From: Leishmania donovani
Taxonomy: Eukaryota; Euglenozoa; Kinetoplastea; Trypanosomatida; Trypanosomatidae
Assembly (NCBI RefSeq): GCF_000227135.1
Contig: NC_018246.1
Span: forward strand, 598,898-630,791
Length of the DNA stretch: 31,894 nt
Reading direction: 5' to 3'
The position numbers and the translations under genes were made by a program. Below, in pieces: positions 19,806 to 29,346 of the stretch; positions within the stretch are counted from its first letter, which is position 1; each line of letters begins with the position of its first letter. Under the pieces are notes generated by a model. It searched no databases. It saw only the letters and a program-made list of their open reading frames with translations, and was not told the DNA's origin.

Positions 19806-20660
19806 TGGTCCGTGCGGAGGATTACGTGTGTCTCTTAACGTACCCCGTGGGTGACGCGTGATCACTGGTATTGTTTTGTTTCGATCAACTGCTGCTCTAC
19901 TGCCTTCATGGTGAAGAAAATGACGAAAGGAGAAAGAAGGGGAACACTGAGCCATCGCGCTGCTCGCCATGTCGTTCACACACACACACACACATACACC
20001 TGTTTCTTGATTCTGCGCGTCTGGTGGCCGCCCTTCCTCTCCTCCACTTTGCCGAGGGCTGTTCCGGGACGTCGGTGCGTGACGCCGCTACCCGTATTAC
20101 GGCCCCCCTTTCCTACACTGGAGACCCCGTCTTTAAGAGCGTATACACACAAAAGAAAACAAAGTCGCATGTGCGAGCCAGCTGGGTCTCTCTCACACAC
20201 ACGCACACACCACCTCTGGGGGGGGGGCAGGAGGGAGGTGTGAAGAGGGATGGGGGAGTCACAGAGATAAAAAGGGAACATGCAGCAGCACTCGTTCACC
20301 TCCCTCGTCGATTCCCAGACCAGCCAAGCGCCGCGTTCGCTCTTTTTACTCAATGCCAGCATGACGGTTCAACGGCATCACTCAGGCGCACGCGCCCATG
20401 GAAAGAAGGAGAGAGATTGGCATGGCTGCCTCTCCTCGCTTCCCCTCTCTGCGCCTTTCTCTGCACTCCTCTCTCCTGCAAAATCTGTCTTGGGAATCAC
20501 TACACGTGCACAAGCGTGTACACATCCGTACCCGGCTCACCTTGCCCACCCACCCACCCCCAGCACAAGCATTATCATCGCAACAACACCACGTGGGCAT
20601 CTCACCCACCCTACGCAACACCTTTCTGCTTTTTCTTTCTTCATCTTACTCTATATCACG
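19806..20660. other. Spacer with CA tract and pyrimidine-rich leader
   Basis: No gene is supported. A CA tract lies at 19977-19994. The region before the next gene is C- and T-rich (about 20548-20655). The run immediately before the ATG at 20661 contains no AG, so the acceptor is probably the AG near 20562. Confidence 0.5.
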
Positions 20661-21347
20661 ATGTCTGACTGGGAGACGATCGCGAAGGAATCGGAGGAAG
20701 TGCTTGCGAAGCCGGATATCAAGGGCTGCCACGAGATCCTGATGAAGGCGTACGAGGGCGGCAACCAACACCCCGAGATTCTCTGGCGCCTCGGTCGCTC
20801 CTACTACGAGATGGCGAACGAGAGCACCGATCCGGCGGTGCGGGAGCCCTACCTGAAGGAAGGCATGGAGCTATGCAAGAAGTCCGTGGAGGCGGACCCG
20901 AACAACTTCGCCTCGCACAAGTGGCTCGGTATTCTCATTTCCGATCAGAAGGTTGGCAACAAGGAGAAGATCGCGAACGCGTATGTCATCCGCGACCACT
21001 TCCTGAAGGCGGTGGAGCTGAACCCCAACGACGCCACCTCGCTGCACTGTATGGGCAACTGGTGCTTCAAGATCCTGCAAATTGGGTGGTTGGAGCGAAA
21101 GGCGGCGGCGCTGATTCTTGGCGAGCCTCCGAGCTCCACCTACGAGGAGTGCCTCGGCTACCTTCTCCGTTCTGCGGAAGCAGGGAACACGATTCACAAC
21201 TCCACGATGATCGGCGACGCGTACGCGCAGCAGAGCATGCACGATGAGGCTCGCAAGTGGTACCAGAAGGCGATCGACATGCCTGCCTACACGGAGCTAC
21301 AGAAGCGTAACCACGACGTCGCTGTTGCCAAGATGAAGAAACTCTAA
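20661..21347 (+). CDS. RMDN-like TPR protein, 228 aa
   Basis: The protein is all-helical with TPR-type repeats and resembles the regulator of microtubule dynamics family (RMDN1-3, FAM82; RMDN3 is PTPIP51). Family-like stretches include E-I-L-W-R-L-x-R-S-Y-Y near 44-54, E-A-D-P-N-N-F-A-S-H-K-W-L (about 76-88), K-I-A-N-A-Y-V-I-R-D-H-F (about 103-114), E-L-N-P-N-D-A-T-S-L-H near 119-129 and P-P-S-S-T-Y-E near 154-160. The last is a strong hallmark. In animals the family links to microtubules, ER or mitochondria; here no membrane anchor is visible, as in the soluble RMDN1 type. Function in trypanosomatids is unknown to me. The start is the first ATG after a pyrimidine-rich leader. Confidence 0.87.
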   Translation: MSDWETIAKESEEVLAKPDIKGCHEILMKAYEGGNQHPEILWRLGRSYYEMANESTDPAVREPYLKEGMELCKKSVEADPNNFASHKWLGILISDQKVGNKEKIANAYVIRDHFLKAVELNPNDATSLHCMGNWCFKILQIGWLERKAAALILGEPPSSTYEECLGYLLRSAEAGNTIHNSTMIGDAYAQQSMHDEARKWYQKAIDMPAYTELQKRNHDVAVAKMKKL

Positions 21348-22161
21348 AACAAGGAAGAGGTATCATGCGGTCAGGTAGGATGAAGAAACGAATGCTGCTA
21401 AGAGAGAGGGGTACGTGCGATCCTTCCGAGAGCGACGAATTTGGTGATAGTGAGCGGGCAGATCATCAAATGGAAAGAAGGGTCTCCATAGCGTGTGGCC
21501 CCTTGTTGGCATCAACGTCTCTCAGCGAAGGAAAGGGTGTGACAGCAAAGGCGGCGTCATCAGCAAGTGCACGAAGTCAACATACGCACACGCATACATT
21601 ACAGGCGTACAAATCTTGATCCGCGTTGCATCGCCGGTGCTGGTGGTGGGGGAGCAGGGGGGATGCTGAAATGAAAAGCGACAGAAACGGAAGTGATAGT
21701 CAGCGCCGACATGCTGGGCGTCATCTGAGCTTGTCTGTGATTTCTTTTTCTCGCGTTCCTCTGGTTACACTCTTTTCCTTGACGTGGTCTGTTGCTCTCT
21801 CACCCTCTCTGTCTCGCGCAGACTCTTGCTTTGTTTGTGCTGGTGCCGTGCACCTCTTCCACGCATGCATGCCACTGAAAGCAAGTTGTGTTTTTGGTGC
21901 CCGCTGTTCCTCCTCCGCATCCACATCATTCTCTCACACACATTCCTCTACCATGTTTGCGTTTGCGTGGATCAGTGCGCATGTCAGCTGGAGAATGAAT
22001 GTACCCGTCTTCCCTCTTCACCCCACACGCTCCTCGATCTCCCTCGCACGCAACTGTATCCACACGCAGGACTGCAGCACAGGCGAGCACGAGCATGGCC
22101 CCTTTTGTTCGCGTGTGGCATGCATGCAAGTGAAGCATTGAGTTCTTCTCCCCCTCCTTTT
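21348..22161. other. 3' flank of the RMDN-like gene
   Basis: No gene is supported. The stretch is composed of purine-rich then CT-rich DNA with short overlapping frames. Confidence 0.55.
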
Positions 22162-22731
22162 CTTCGATGTGTCCTTTTCTCTGCCATGCGCTGACCGGTC
22201 AAACTTCACACTCTACACCGGCCAGTCGCAGGCCCCACCCACGTGGTGCGAAGAAGCCGCAGGCGCGCGCTACAGCAATGCGCCGACCCAGTCATCTGAG
22301 CTCGGCCCCTGCCTCAAGCTCCTCCCCTCCCCCCAGCCTCCTCGCAGGTCGCCTCACAGCCATGCCCATGGTGCCGGTCACCACCTCGTGCGACCCTCGG
22401 GGTGGCTCACGCTCCCCACACCAGTAGGCAGCGAGGACCGTCTGATATGCGCTCGAGTCACGCCGACACTTCGCCCATCAGGCGGATGGCACAGACGCGT
22501 TCGCTGTAGCAGGTGGCTCCGATGCAACGCCATCCAGGGCCTCGACCGCCGACATCAACAGCGATGCATCGCTCTGACCCCCCCTACGACGTAGGGGGGA
22601 TGGCCCTGTCACCAGCAGAAGCGGCTCTGCAGCTGGCAGGAAAGGGGATAGCGGGAGGGGGCTGCTCGGCCACCCCCCCCCTGTGGAATAATGTGAATGC
22701 ACTGGGCTCTGAGATACCATGCGCTGCAATG
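22162..22731 (-). mobile_element. SIDER2-like retroposon, inverted copy
   Basis: The reverse complement is almost identical to 14568-15389 once that copy's gap is closed, from the CATTGCA at its start to the ACACATCGAAG at its end. It is ungapped (~570 bp) and serves as the reference for the other copies. It lies antisense, 815 nt downstream of the RMDN-like gene. Confidence 0.75.
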
Positions 22732-23563
22732 TCTCCCCCCCCCCTCTCTCACCTCCTCCGTCATCAAGGGAGTAGGGTGGAATGGAAGAACGAACCAAAA
22801 ACAAAAGTCGAGAAGGGCGAACGCGTACCGCGCGCGCCTGAGGCGTGGCTGTGCAAAGTGGCGTCGGTAATGCCCTGTGTCGACCGCAGACCCGACGACA
22901 CCGAGAGAGGAAAAAGAGAGGGCAGATGACGCACTGGAAGCGCGCGCACTCACGCACACACACATCCATCAAAGAGAACTGCCAAAGGACGCGGTGTCGC
23001 GTGCCGGGCGAGTAGGTTTGTGAGGTTGCCCTTCTTCATCCCCACCCCCACCCCTCACCCTTTCCCCTTCCTCTTCCCTTCACGACTGTCAGCGAGAATG
23101 CTGGGCAAAGAGGTAGAGTCGTCCGGGTTGTCTTTCCTGTGCATGGGCGTGCTGCAGCGCCGTTCACCGCACGAGCCAGCAGAGCGGTGCTTCATTCGTG
23201 CCCTTCAGGCTTCCGCAGCTGGACACCTCGCGATCGACTTCGAAAGCTGTCTCACCCGCATCCCATTTCCCATCGTTACGTTTACACCTCTATCATGATG
23301 ATCAAAACCCATGCTACGAAAGGAAAGAGATACATAGTAGCACGAGTAGTGCTATAGCCTTATCGGAAGCGGCGAAGGTGACGTGCACACACACACACAC
23401 ACACTCACACGCGCCCCCACATACCGGTTGCGCACGCGCGACTGTGCACATCCGCGTGGCAGTGCGGCCTTGCTCGCCGAGTCTATATCATCCAGCACGC
23501 AAACCTGCACACGCATACTCGGCCTCTCGTACAGGACACATAAAGGTCATCAATATCACCATC
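22732..23563. other. Leader region of the TUTase gene
   Basis: No gene is supported. A CT-rich stretch lies at ~23030-23090 and a CA tract at 23386-23404. The frame of the next gene is open upstream to 23198 but has no ATG before 23564. Confidence 0.55.
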
Positions 23564-26365
23564 ATGACCGAAAAGGAAGCGAATGACTTGATCGCCTCTG
23601 CCTTCAGCTCTGAGGCGATGGTGGAGGCGGTTGCGCGTGTTGTCGCGTCCGGCTACGAAAAATGCTCACTCTGCAACAACATCATTGAAGGCGAAGCCGA
23701 GCACGTTCTGCGGGAGCATCCGCATGTGCAGCATATTCACACAATGGTGGCAAAGCCCATATCGCCACTGCCCGCTCGGGGAAGCCAGGACCAGGCTTCG
23801 ATGGATGTCGGCTCCTTCGCGGTTGCAACGTCTGTCAAGGCTGATCGCGGCGAGGACGCCTTCCGTGTCGTACAGCGCGCGCGGGCGCAGCTCCATCGCC
23901 TCCTAGATGGCATGCAGGGCATCGAGGGGCACGTGTACCTGTTCGGCAGTGTTGTTTCAATGGGCTCGTGGGACGGCGTCGGCGATGGCGACTTTTCTTT
24001 CATATGCCCCAAATGGTACACTCTGCCGGCTCCGCATGGGCAAGTGGTGGTGCGGGAGGAGGCCGTGGAAGAGGACAGTGACGACGAAACCCTTGCAGGG
24101 CGGAAGGAGGGCAAGGAAGTGGAAGAGAGCTCATCCGTTGGAGAAGCTGATGACTTCGGTACAGTCTCTGCCACCGCGCTGCGTCACGCGAGCCCAGGAA
24201 AATCAGCTGAGGACGCCGCCACGGAGAAATCCCAGTCGTCGGTGCTGTCTCTGAAGAAGGAGAAGCGCATTATTTGCAACATCGCGGCGCGGCTGCGGGA
24301 CGCCGGCTTCCGTTTCGAGGAGCTGGACCTTGTCTTGAGCACGCGCATTCCTGTTGTGCGGCGTAAGCGGGCTGAGCAAGAGCCTCTTCGCCTGCACGCC
24401 GCCCCGCAGGGGTCCTTCATTTGTGTTCGCTTTGACACGGCACACGCCGAAGAGCAGTTCCGCAACGAGCGTCTGAGCCGCGTCATCTCCACCTACAACG
24501 CGGAGGAGGTGCCAAGCCGAGGCAATCAGCGCGGCCGCTCGCTCGTACTGTGTGTGCCGGACTCCACCGACGCCATTCATCTCATGTCACAGTGGAAGCG
24601 CAAAAATGGGGTGCGGAGGGAATGGCTGGGTAACCGCCGCTCACCGGAGATCTTCTCCATCGACTTTGACCTTTCGTGCCGCTGCAACGGTATACGCAAC
24701 AGCTGGTTGCTGCGGCGGTACCTCGCACAAAGTGAAGTGTTCCGCGTGGGCAACGTCTTTCTCAAGACGTGGAGCAAGGCGTGTGGTGTGAACAACTCCC
24801 GGGTCGGCTTCCTGACTTCGTATGCGGTCTCTGTGTTGTGGATTTACTTCCTGCTGCGTCGTGGTGAGGTCGTCTTTGTGAACCCTGCGGACATCCCGGC
24901 GCTGCCGAACCCGAAGGAGCAGATGGAAGTGCCCTACATTCCTCTGTGGCCCGCAGTGGCCGACGCTGAGGCCGATGCGGCTCGGACGGCGCGCCTCGGT
25001 AGCCTCCTACGAGGCTTCTTCTTCTTTTACGGAGAGGAGTTCGACTGGGGCGCACACGTTGCGACGATACGGCAGCCGTGCGACAGCGCCGCCGATATTC
25101 GTACCAAGGAGGACCTTGGCTGGGAGAAGTCTGACACGTTGAGCCTAGTGCTCCGAGACCGCTGCTACCACATCTTCTCCATCGAGGACGTCTACGAGGA
25201 CGACCTCGACTTGGGCAGGCACCTCACACCGGAGAAGGCGGGTTGGATACGCCTCCAGTTTCGCCTCGCCTATCGACTGTGCTGCTCGACCCGGCGCGCT
25301 GGCGGAGCTGCAGGGCCGTCGCCGTTGTGGCAGCTATTTGATACACCGCGGAAGCGAGCAGAAGATGTGCTGCACGCCCGACTGTACGCGTACCTCCTGC
25401 GCAATACCGAGGACGCAGCGGCGCCCATTTCCGAGATCCTCGAGCAGCTGGGTGTGGATGAGGAGTCGGAGGCAGTGGATGCGGACACGAAAGAAGATCC
25501 CCTGTACCTTGCCTGCGCGTACGAGCTGGGCAATCGACTGTGCGACCTCTGGTTCGACGATGCGCAAGTTGCGCAGGACACCGCGTTCCACAAAATGTAC
25601 AACCGACGCAGCATGGACTACACCCCGCCGGCGAACCCCACGACATGCGGCGAATGGGCCGCTGTGTGCACCGATGACCTCCAAGAGCACCATGATCCAA
25701 CAAGCGTGCATCAGCAGCGCTGTGTGCGACTGGTTCCACCACTGAGAAGTGAGGCTGGTGCTCCTGCGCCACACTTCCAGGCGGCAAACGCGCCAGCGCG
25801 TGAGCGGGCTCTGCAGCTCATCAAGTCACGCCGCCAGTATGAAGAGTGTGCACGGGAGCTGGGGGCCCATGCGGCGAAGAAATCCAACCAGGCCCCGGCG
25901 GCTGTGGTCGGTGTGCCGCTTAAAAAATCAGCCGCCGGCATGCTGTACCCCCATTGCTTCTACCCGCTTCAACAGCACCGACTGTTCGAGACGTACGCGG
26001 CTCGCGCAACGTTCACACGCTGCGTCCGGGACGTGATTGAGGAGATGGCGCTGCTTCGTGGCGCCGACGCACCGGCGGCATTTGGGGAGAGAGGCGATGT
26101 CCTGCACGACCGCAATAAGCTCTTGCGGTACCTCAAGAAGCGACTCTGCTCCAGCGTAGTAGTCGCAGATCCGACCTACGAAGCAGTGCTTCAGTTTGTA
26201 TGTCTGCCGACGGAGCCCTACATTCACGCTCCGCAGCTGCCGCACGGGCACAATGAGCGACCAACGCTCCACCCGACACCGCTTTTCCTCAGCCTCGTTG
26301 GTGACGGTAGTAGCGGTGCCGGTGTTGCGGCTAAGGCAAAGGTTCCCCGCGCGCGCCCGCCGTAG
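23564..26365 (+). CDS. TUTase / non-canonical poly(A) polymerase, 933 aa (3' end uncertain)
   Basis: This is a DNA polymerase beta-superfamily nucleotidyltransferase adding nucleotides, probably UMP, to RNA 3' ends. In order: a C2H2-like finger (C34, C37, then H52 and H57), the nucleotidyltransferase signature G128-S129 with D141-x-D143, the third acidic site in I-D367-F-D369 followed by N-G-I-R-N-S-W-L-L, a helical nucleotide-base-binding core (about 380-425), and a PAP-associated region around G-F-F-F-F-Y-G-E-E-F-D-W (about 485) and S-I-E-D (about 543). The ~224-residue insert between the second and third Asp, plus the upstream finger, recalls the editing TUTase RET1. However, the N terminus shows no mitochondrial presequence, so RET1 identity is not claimed. 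ATG 23564 is the first in frame. Coding-like sequence continues in other frames past the stop (26366-26861), so the C terminus may be misread. Confidence 0.85.
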   Translation: MTEKEANDLIASAFSSEAMVEAVARVVASGYEKCSLCNNIIEGEAEHVLREHPHVQHIHTMVAKPISPLPARGSQDQASMDVGSFAVATSVKADRGEDAFRVVQRARAQLHRLLDGMQGIEGHVYLFGSVVSMGSWDGVGDGDFSFICPKWYTLPAPHGQVVVREEAVEEDSDDETLAGRKEGKEVEESSSVGEADDFGTVSATALRHASPGKSAEDAATEKSQSSVLSLKKEKRIICNIAARLRDAGFRFEELDLVLSTRIPVVRRKRAEQEPLRLHAAPQGSFICVRFDTAHAEEQFRNERLSRVISTYNAEEVPSRGNQRGRSLVLCVPDSTDAIHLMSQWKRKNGVRREWLGNRRSPEIFSIDFDLSCRCNGIRNSWLLRRYLAQSEVFRVGNVFLKTWSKACGVNNSRVGFLTSYAVSVLWIYFLLRRGEVVFVNPADIPALPNPKEQMEVPYIPLWPAVADAEADAARTARLGSLLRGFFFFYGEEFDWGAHVATIRQPCDSAADIRTKEDLGWEKSDTLSLVLRDRCYHIFSIEDVYEDDLDLGRHLTPEKAGWIRLQFRLAYRLCCSTRRAGGAAGPSPLWQLFDTPRKRAEDVLHARLYAYLLRNTEDAAAPISEILEQLGVDEESEAVDADTKEDPLYLACAYELGNRLCDLWFDDAQVAQDTAFHKMYNRRSMDYTPPANPTTCGEWAAVCTDDLQEHHDPTSVHQQRCVRLVPPLRSEAGAPAPHFQAANAPARERALQLIKSRRQYEECARELGAHAAKKSNQAPAAVVGVPLKKSAAGMLYPHCFYPLQQHRLFETYAARATFTRCVRDVIEEMALLRGADAPAAFGERGDVLHDRNKLLRYLKKRLCSSVVVADPTYEAVLQFVCLPTEPYIHAPQLPHGHNERPTLHPTPLFLSLVGDGSSGAGVAAKAKVPRARPP

Positions 26366-26861
26366 CAGTACTAGCGACTGAAGGCGCGGCCCGCGTTCGC
26401 CCTCCCAGACCCCTCCCCGTCGCGGGCGTCAAGAAGAACGCGCCAGCCGCGACCCCTGCTCCCGTGGTGCGCAAGGGCTACAACGGTCGCGTAAGGGAAA
26501 AAGAAAGAAAAGAACACCGCCAGCCAGTGCGATTCCTGCACCGCCACCAACACCACTTCAGAGACCGTCTGCATCCAAGGTGCATCAGCGGCGTCGCAAA
26601 ACGGGCACCTGTGACAACTGTAGCCGACAACACGTAGAGACATTCCCGTTCACCCTGTCAGACAAGGATAGCGGCTTCTACTGCACCAGGTACTGGGCCA
26701 ACTATTCGTCAAGCGCTGTCCCTGGGAGTCCAGGAAGGCAGAGGAGGGTCAGTGATGCTGTGGTTTGGATGATCGTCGGCCTCTCTTCCATCATCTCGCT
26801 GTCAAGAAACGCACATTCTGGCTTCCGTTTGTCAGTCTCCGCTGAGGTGCAAATAACCTAA
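26366..26861 (+). pseudogene. Frame-shifted C-terminal tail of the TUTase gene
   Basis: Directly after the TAG at 26363-26365, coding-like DNA continues in other frames. One frame is open 26335-26634 and reads as an Ala/Pro/Val-rich linker with a K-K-N and R-K-G-Y-N-G stretch. A second is open 26382-26858 and reads as a Lys/Arg-rich then Pro-rich linker leading into a zinc-ribbon-like C-x2-C-x20-C-x2-Y (26610-26693). Thus one or two frame shifts would attach a zinc-binding tail to the TUTase. The shifts fall in a GC-repeat (26348-26362) and an A-rich run (26487-26504), both error-prone. The last expected Cys is Tyr (TAC). Either sequencing error or true decay explains this. Confidence 0.5.
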
Positions 26862-27501
26862 GCGTGAATGTAGGTATCGGGTGTAGTCTCGAACAAATCA
26901 CGCAAGAAACGTAGCGACGGTGCGCCAGCAGTCGCGCATAGTCGTACCCATGGCACGTTGACAATGCGCATGTCATCGAACGCTGCCGATTCGCCGCGGC
27001 CGCGTGCTGCACCGCAGCCATTCCCGTTCGACTCTCTGTCCCCTCCACTTCCTCTCCCCTCACCACCGCTTCGCCTTTTTTTCCCTCAACCTTGACCTTG
27101 GTGTCACTGACACGCGCGCGTGCCCACTGTGGCTCGAGCCCACCGATCATCGCCTCCGCAGTCGCCGCTTTCGCACCACACACTACCTGTTTGCTTGATT
27201 CTCTTGTTTTTTTTTTGTTTGTACTCCTCAGAACGCAGAAACTACTAGCGCGCGCACACGCACACACCTCGCCCAACCAGTGCTTTTAAACCCCTCTTGC
27301 CTCCACTATACCCGCTCACTTCCACAGCAGCACCTGCTACACACTGTACCTTTTCCCGCCTTGTTTTTCGTATTCGCCCTTTGTTTTTTTTTGCTTTTTT
27401 GATTCCAACGCTCTCTTCTCCGCTCACGCATCCGCCGCCCCCCCCCCTGCACCCCGTCACGTCCTTCTCGTGCGCACGTTGCACAACAAGTATCGGCAAA
27501 G
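26862..27501. other. Spacer and leader of the CPA gene
   Basis: No gene is supported. T-rich and CT-rich tracts at ~27200-27230, 27360-27400 and 27410-27450, followed by AGs at 27488-27489 and 27499-27500, are likely trans-splicing signals for CPA. Confidence 0.55.
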
Positions 27502-28566
27502 ATGGCGCGCCGCAACCCCTTTTTTTTTGCGATAGTGGTAACTATCCTGTTCGTGGTGTGCTACGGTTCCGCTCTTATCGCCCAGACACCTCTCGGCGTC
27601 GACGACTTCATTGCCTCGGCGCATTACGGACGCTTTAAGAAGCGCCACGGCAAGCCCTTCGGCGAGGACGCCGAGGAGGGTCGACGCTTCAACGCCTTCA
27701 AGCAGAACATGCAGACAGCCTACTTCCTCAATGCGCACAACCCGCACGCGCACTACGACGTGTCCGGCAAGTTCGCGGACCTCACCCCGCAGGAGTTCGC
27801 CAAGTTGTACCTGAACCCCAACTACTACGCGCGCCACGGCAAGGATTACAAGGAGCACGTGCACGTCGACGACAGCGTCCGCAGTGGTGTGATGTCGGTG
27901 GACTGGCGTGAGAAGGGTGTCGTGACGCCGGTGAAGAACCAGGGAATGTGCGGCTCGTGCTGGGCCTTCGCCACCACTGGCAACATCGAAGGCCAGTGGG
28001 CTTTAAAAAACCACTCGCTGGTTTCGCTGTCGGAGCAAGTCCTCGTGTCGTGTGACAACATCGATGATGGGTGCAACGGCGGGCTGATGGAACAGGCAAT
28101 GCAATGGATCATCAACGATCACAACGGCACTGTGCCCACGGAGGACAGCTACCCCTACACCTCTGCCGGCGGCACGAGGCCTCCGTGCCATGACAACGGC
28201 ACCGTCGGCGCCAAAATAGCAGGTTACATGTCCCTGCCGCATGACGAGGAAGAGATCGCGGCTTATGTAGGGAAGAACGGCCCAGTCGCCGTCGCCGTCG
28301 ACGCGACAACCTGGCAGCTGTACTTTGGCGGTGTGGTCACCCTCTGCTTCGGGTTGTCGCTCAACCACGGTGTGCTCGTTGTCGGCTTCAACAGACAAGC
28401 AAAACCGCCGTACTGGATCGTGAAGAACTCGTGGGGCTCCTCGTGGGGTGAGAAGGGGTACATCCGCCTTGCCATGGGCAGCAACCAGTGCTTGCTGAAG
28501 AATTACGCCGTGACGGCCACGATTGACGACTCCAACACCTCACACGTGCCGACGACAGCGGCCTAG
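27502..28566 (+). CDS. CPA: Cysteine peptidase A (CPA), papain family, 354 aa
   Basis: This is a clan CA, family C1 cathepsin L-like lysosomal peptidase. Hydrophobic residues 7-26 are the signal segment. The propeptide (about 27-125) carries an ERFNIN-type E-x3-R-x2-F-x2-F helix and a G-K-F-A-D motif. The mature domain holds Q147 (oxyanion), C153 in C-G-S-C-W, H289 in N-H-G-V, and N309 in K-N-S-W-G. The short G-V-M insert just before V133-D134-W135 is, from memory, the hallmark of Leishmania CPA against CPB. Three potential N-glycosylation sites lie in the mature domain. The protein ends in a short Thr/Pro/Ala tail, as other CPAs do, instead of the ~100-residue extension of CPB. That extension's relic follows in the same frame after the TAG. 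Confidence 0.96.
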   Translation: MARRNPFFFAIVVTILFVVCYGSALIAQTPLGVDDFIASAHYGRFKKRHGKPFGEDAEEGRRFNAFKQNMQTAYFLNAHNPHAHYDVSGKFADLTPQEFAKLYLNPNYYARHGKDYKEHVHVDDSVRSGVMSVDWREKGVVTPVKNQGMCGSCWAFATTGNIEGQWALKNHSLVSLSEQVLVSCDNIDDGCNGGLMEQAMQWIINDHNGTVPTEDSYPYTSAGGTRPPCHDNGTVGAKIAGYMSLPHDEEEIAAYVGKNGPVAVAVDATTWQLYFGGVVTLCFGLSLNHGVLVVGFNRQAKPPYWIVKNSWGSSWGEKGYIRLAMGSNQCLLKNYAVTATIDDSNTSHVPTTAA

Positions 28567-28920
28567 CCGGAGCCCAGCCCCACGGCGCTTGTGCAGATGA
28601 ACTGTTTGAGTGGGTGCGCGCGGCTGTGCACAAACACGACCTATCCGACCGGTGTGTGCCTGAAGCGTAAGAATGGCGGCTCTGCCCAGGTAGCCTGTGG
28701 CAAATCCGAGACGGTGGAGCTTCTCTACGACTCGCCGGGCTGCTCCGGGCCTGCCAACGAGGCCCGCGTGCCGCCGAGCCTATGTATGTGCAGCTACGCC
28801 GGCTACCTCCAGAACGTCCGCACTGAGTCTGTCGCTGCGGTGAGAACCAACGACGCCGTCTCTAACTTGGCCAAGCCGCTCATCTTCGGCCAACCACACG
28901 CGAGGCACGCAGAGATCTAG
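28567..28920 (+). pseudogene. Relic of a CPB-type C-terminal extension behind CPA
   Basis: The 117 codons after the CPA stop (TAG 28564-28566) are open in the same frame and end at TAG 28918-28920. They encode a Pro/Ser-rich hinge, then V-Q-M-N-C (28591-28605) and a cysteine-rich domain with P-T-G-x-C, V-A-C-G and C-S-G-P motifs. These line up with the cysteine-rich C-terminal extension of Leishmania CPB and trypanosomal cathepsin L-like peptidases. The third positions stay GC-rich and there is no frameshift. It may be a fossil of an ancestral CPA extension, made by occasional stop-codon readthrough, or a separate product from the ATG at 28597. The hinge seems to span the stop codon, because CPA itself ends in Thr/Ala. 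Confidence 0.7.
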
Positions 28921-29346
28921 GACTGGCAGGATGCACTGTGCGCTGTGCACCTCAGCCGCACCGATGCGGATCCCTCCCTCAACCTCTCTTTGGATGCCTC
29001 TCTGCCTTCCCCCGAGTGCCATGAAGTCATGACCCTTCCGTATACCTCTGCGGTAGTCCCTTTCGAAGTGCACCTACTCGCGACGAGTCCGCGCGGCTTG
29101 TCACAGTCCATTGCGACTCGCAGCTCGTCAGCTTGCACAACGCGATCTGGCGCACAGCTGATAAGACAGTGCAAGAGCACCGTGCCGGCCACCGCCACCC
29201 CCTGCCTCCACCACCATCGCGAGCATCGTACTCTCTTGCTTTACCTGAAGAGCGACGACGGTCTCTGCCCCGTCTCTCTGTCCGTTTGCTGTTCCTTTCA
29301 TATTTGTTGTTTCGCCTTCACCACCCCGTTCTTTTCGTGCTTTTTG
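28921..29346. other. Spacer after CPA
   Basis: No gene is supported. Weak frames contain no recognisable motifs. A CT/T-rich stretch at 29260-29350 leads into the right copy of the direct repeat. Confidence 0.5.

Noticed and set aside
20280..20660. Upstream extension of the RMDN-like protein
   Set aside because: The extra 127 codons are low-complexity Ser/Thr/Pro/His from the leader, while family similarity begins near the ATG at 20661.
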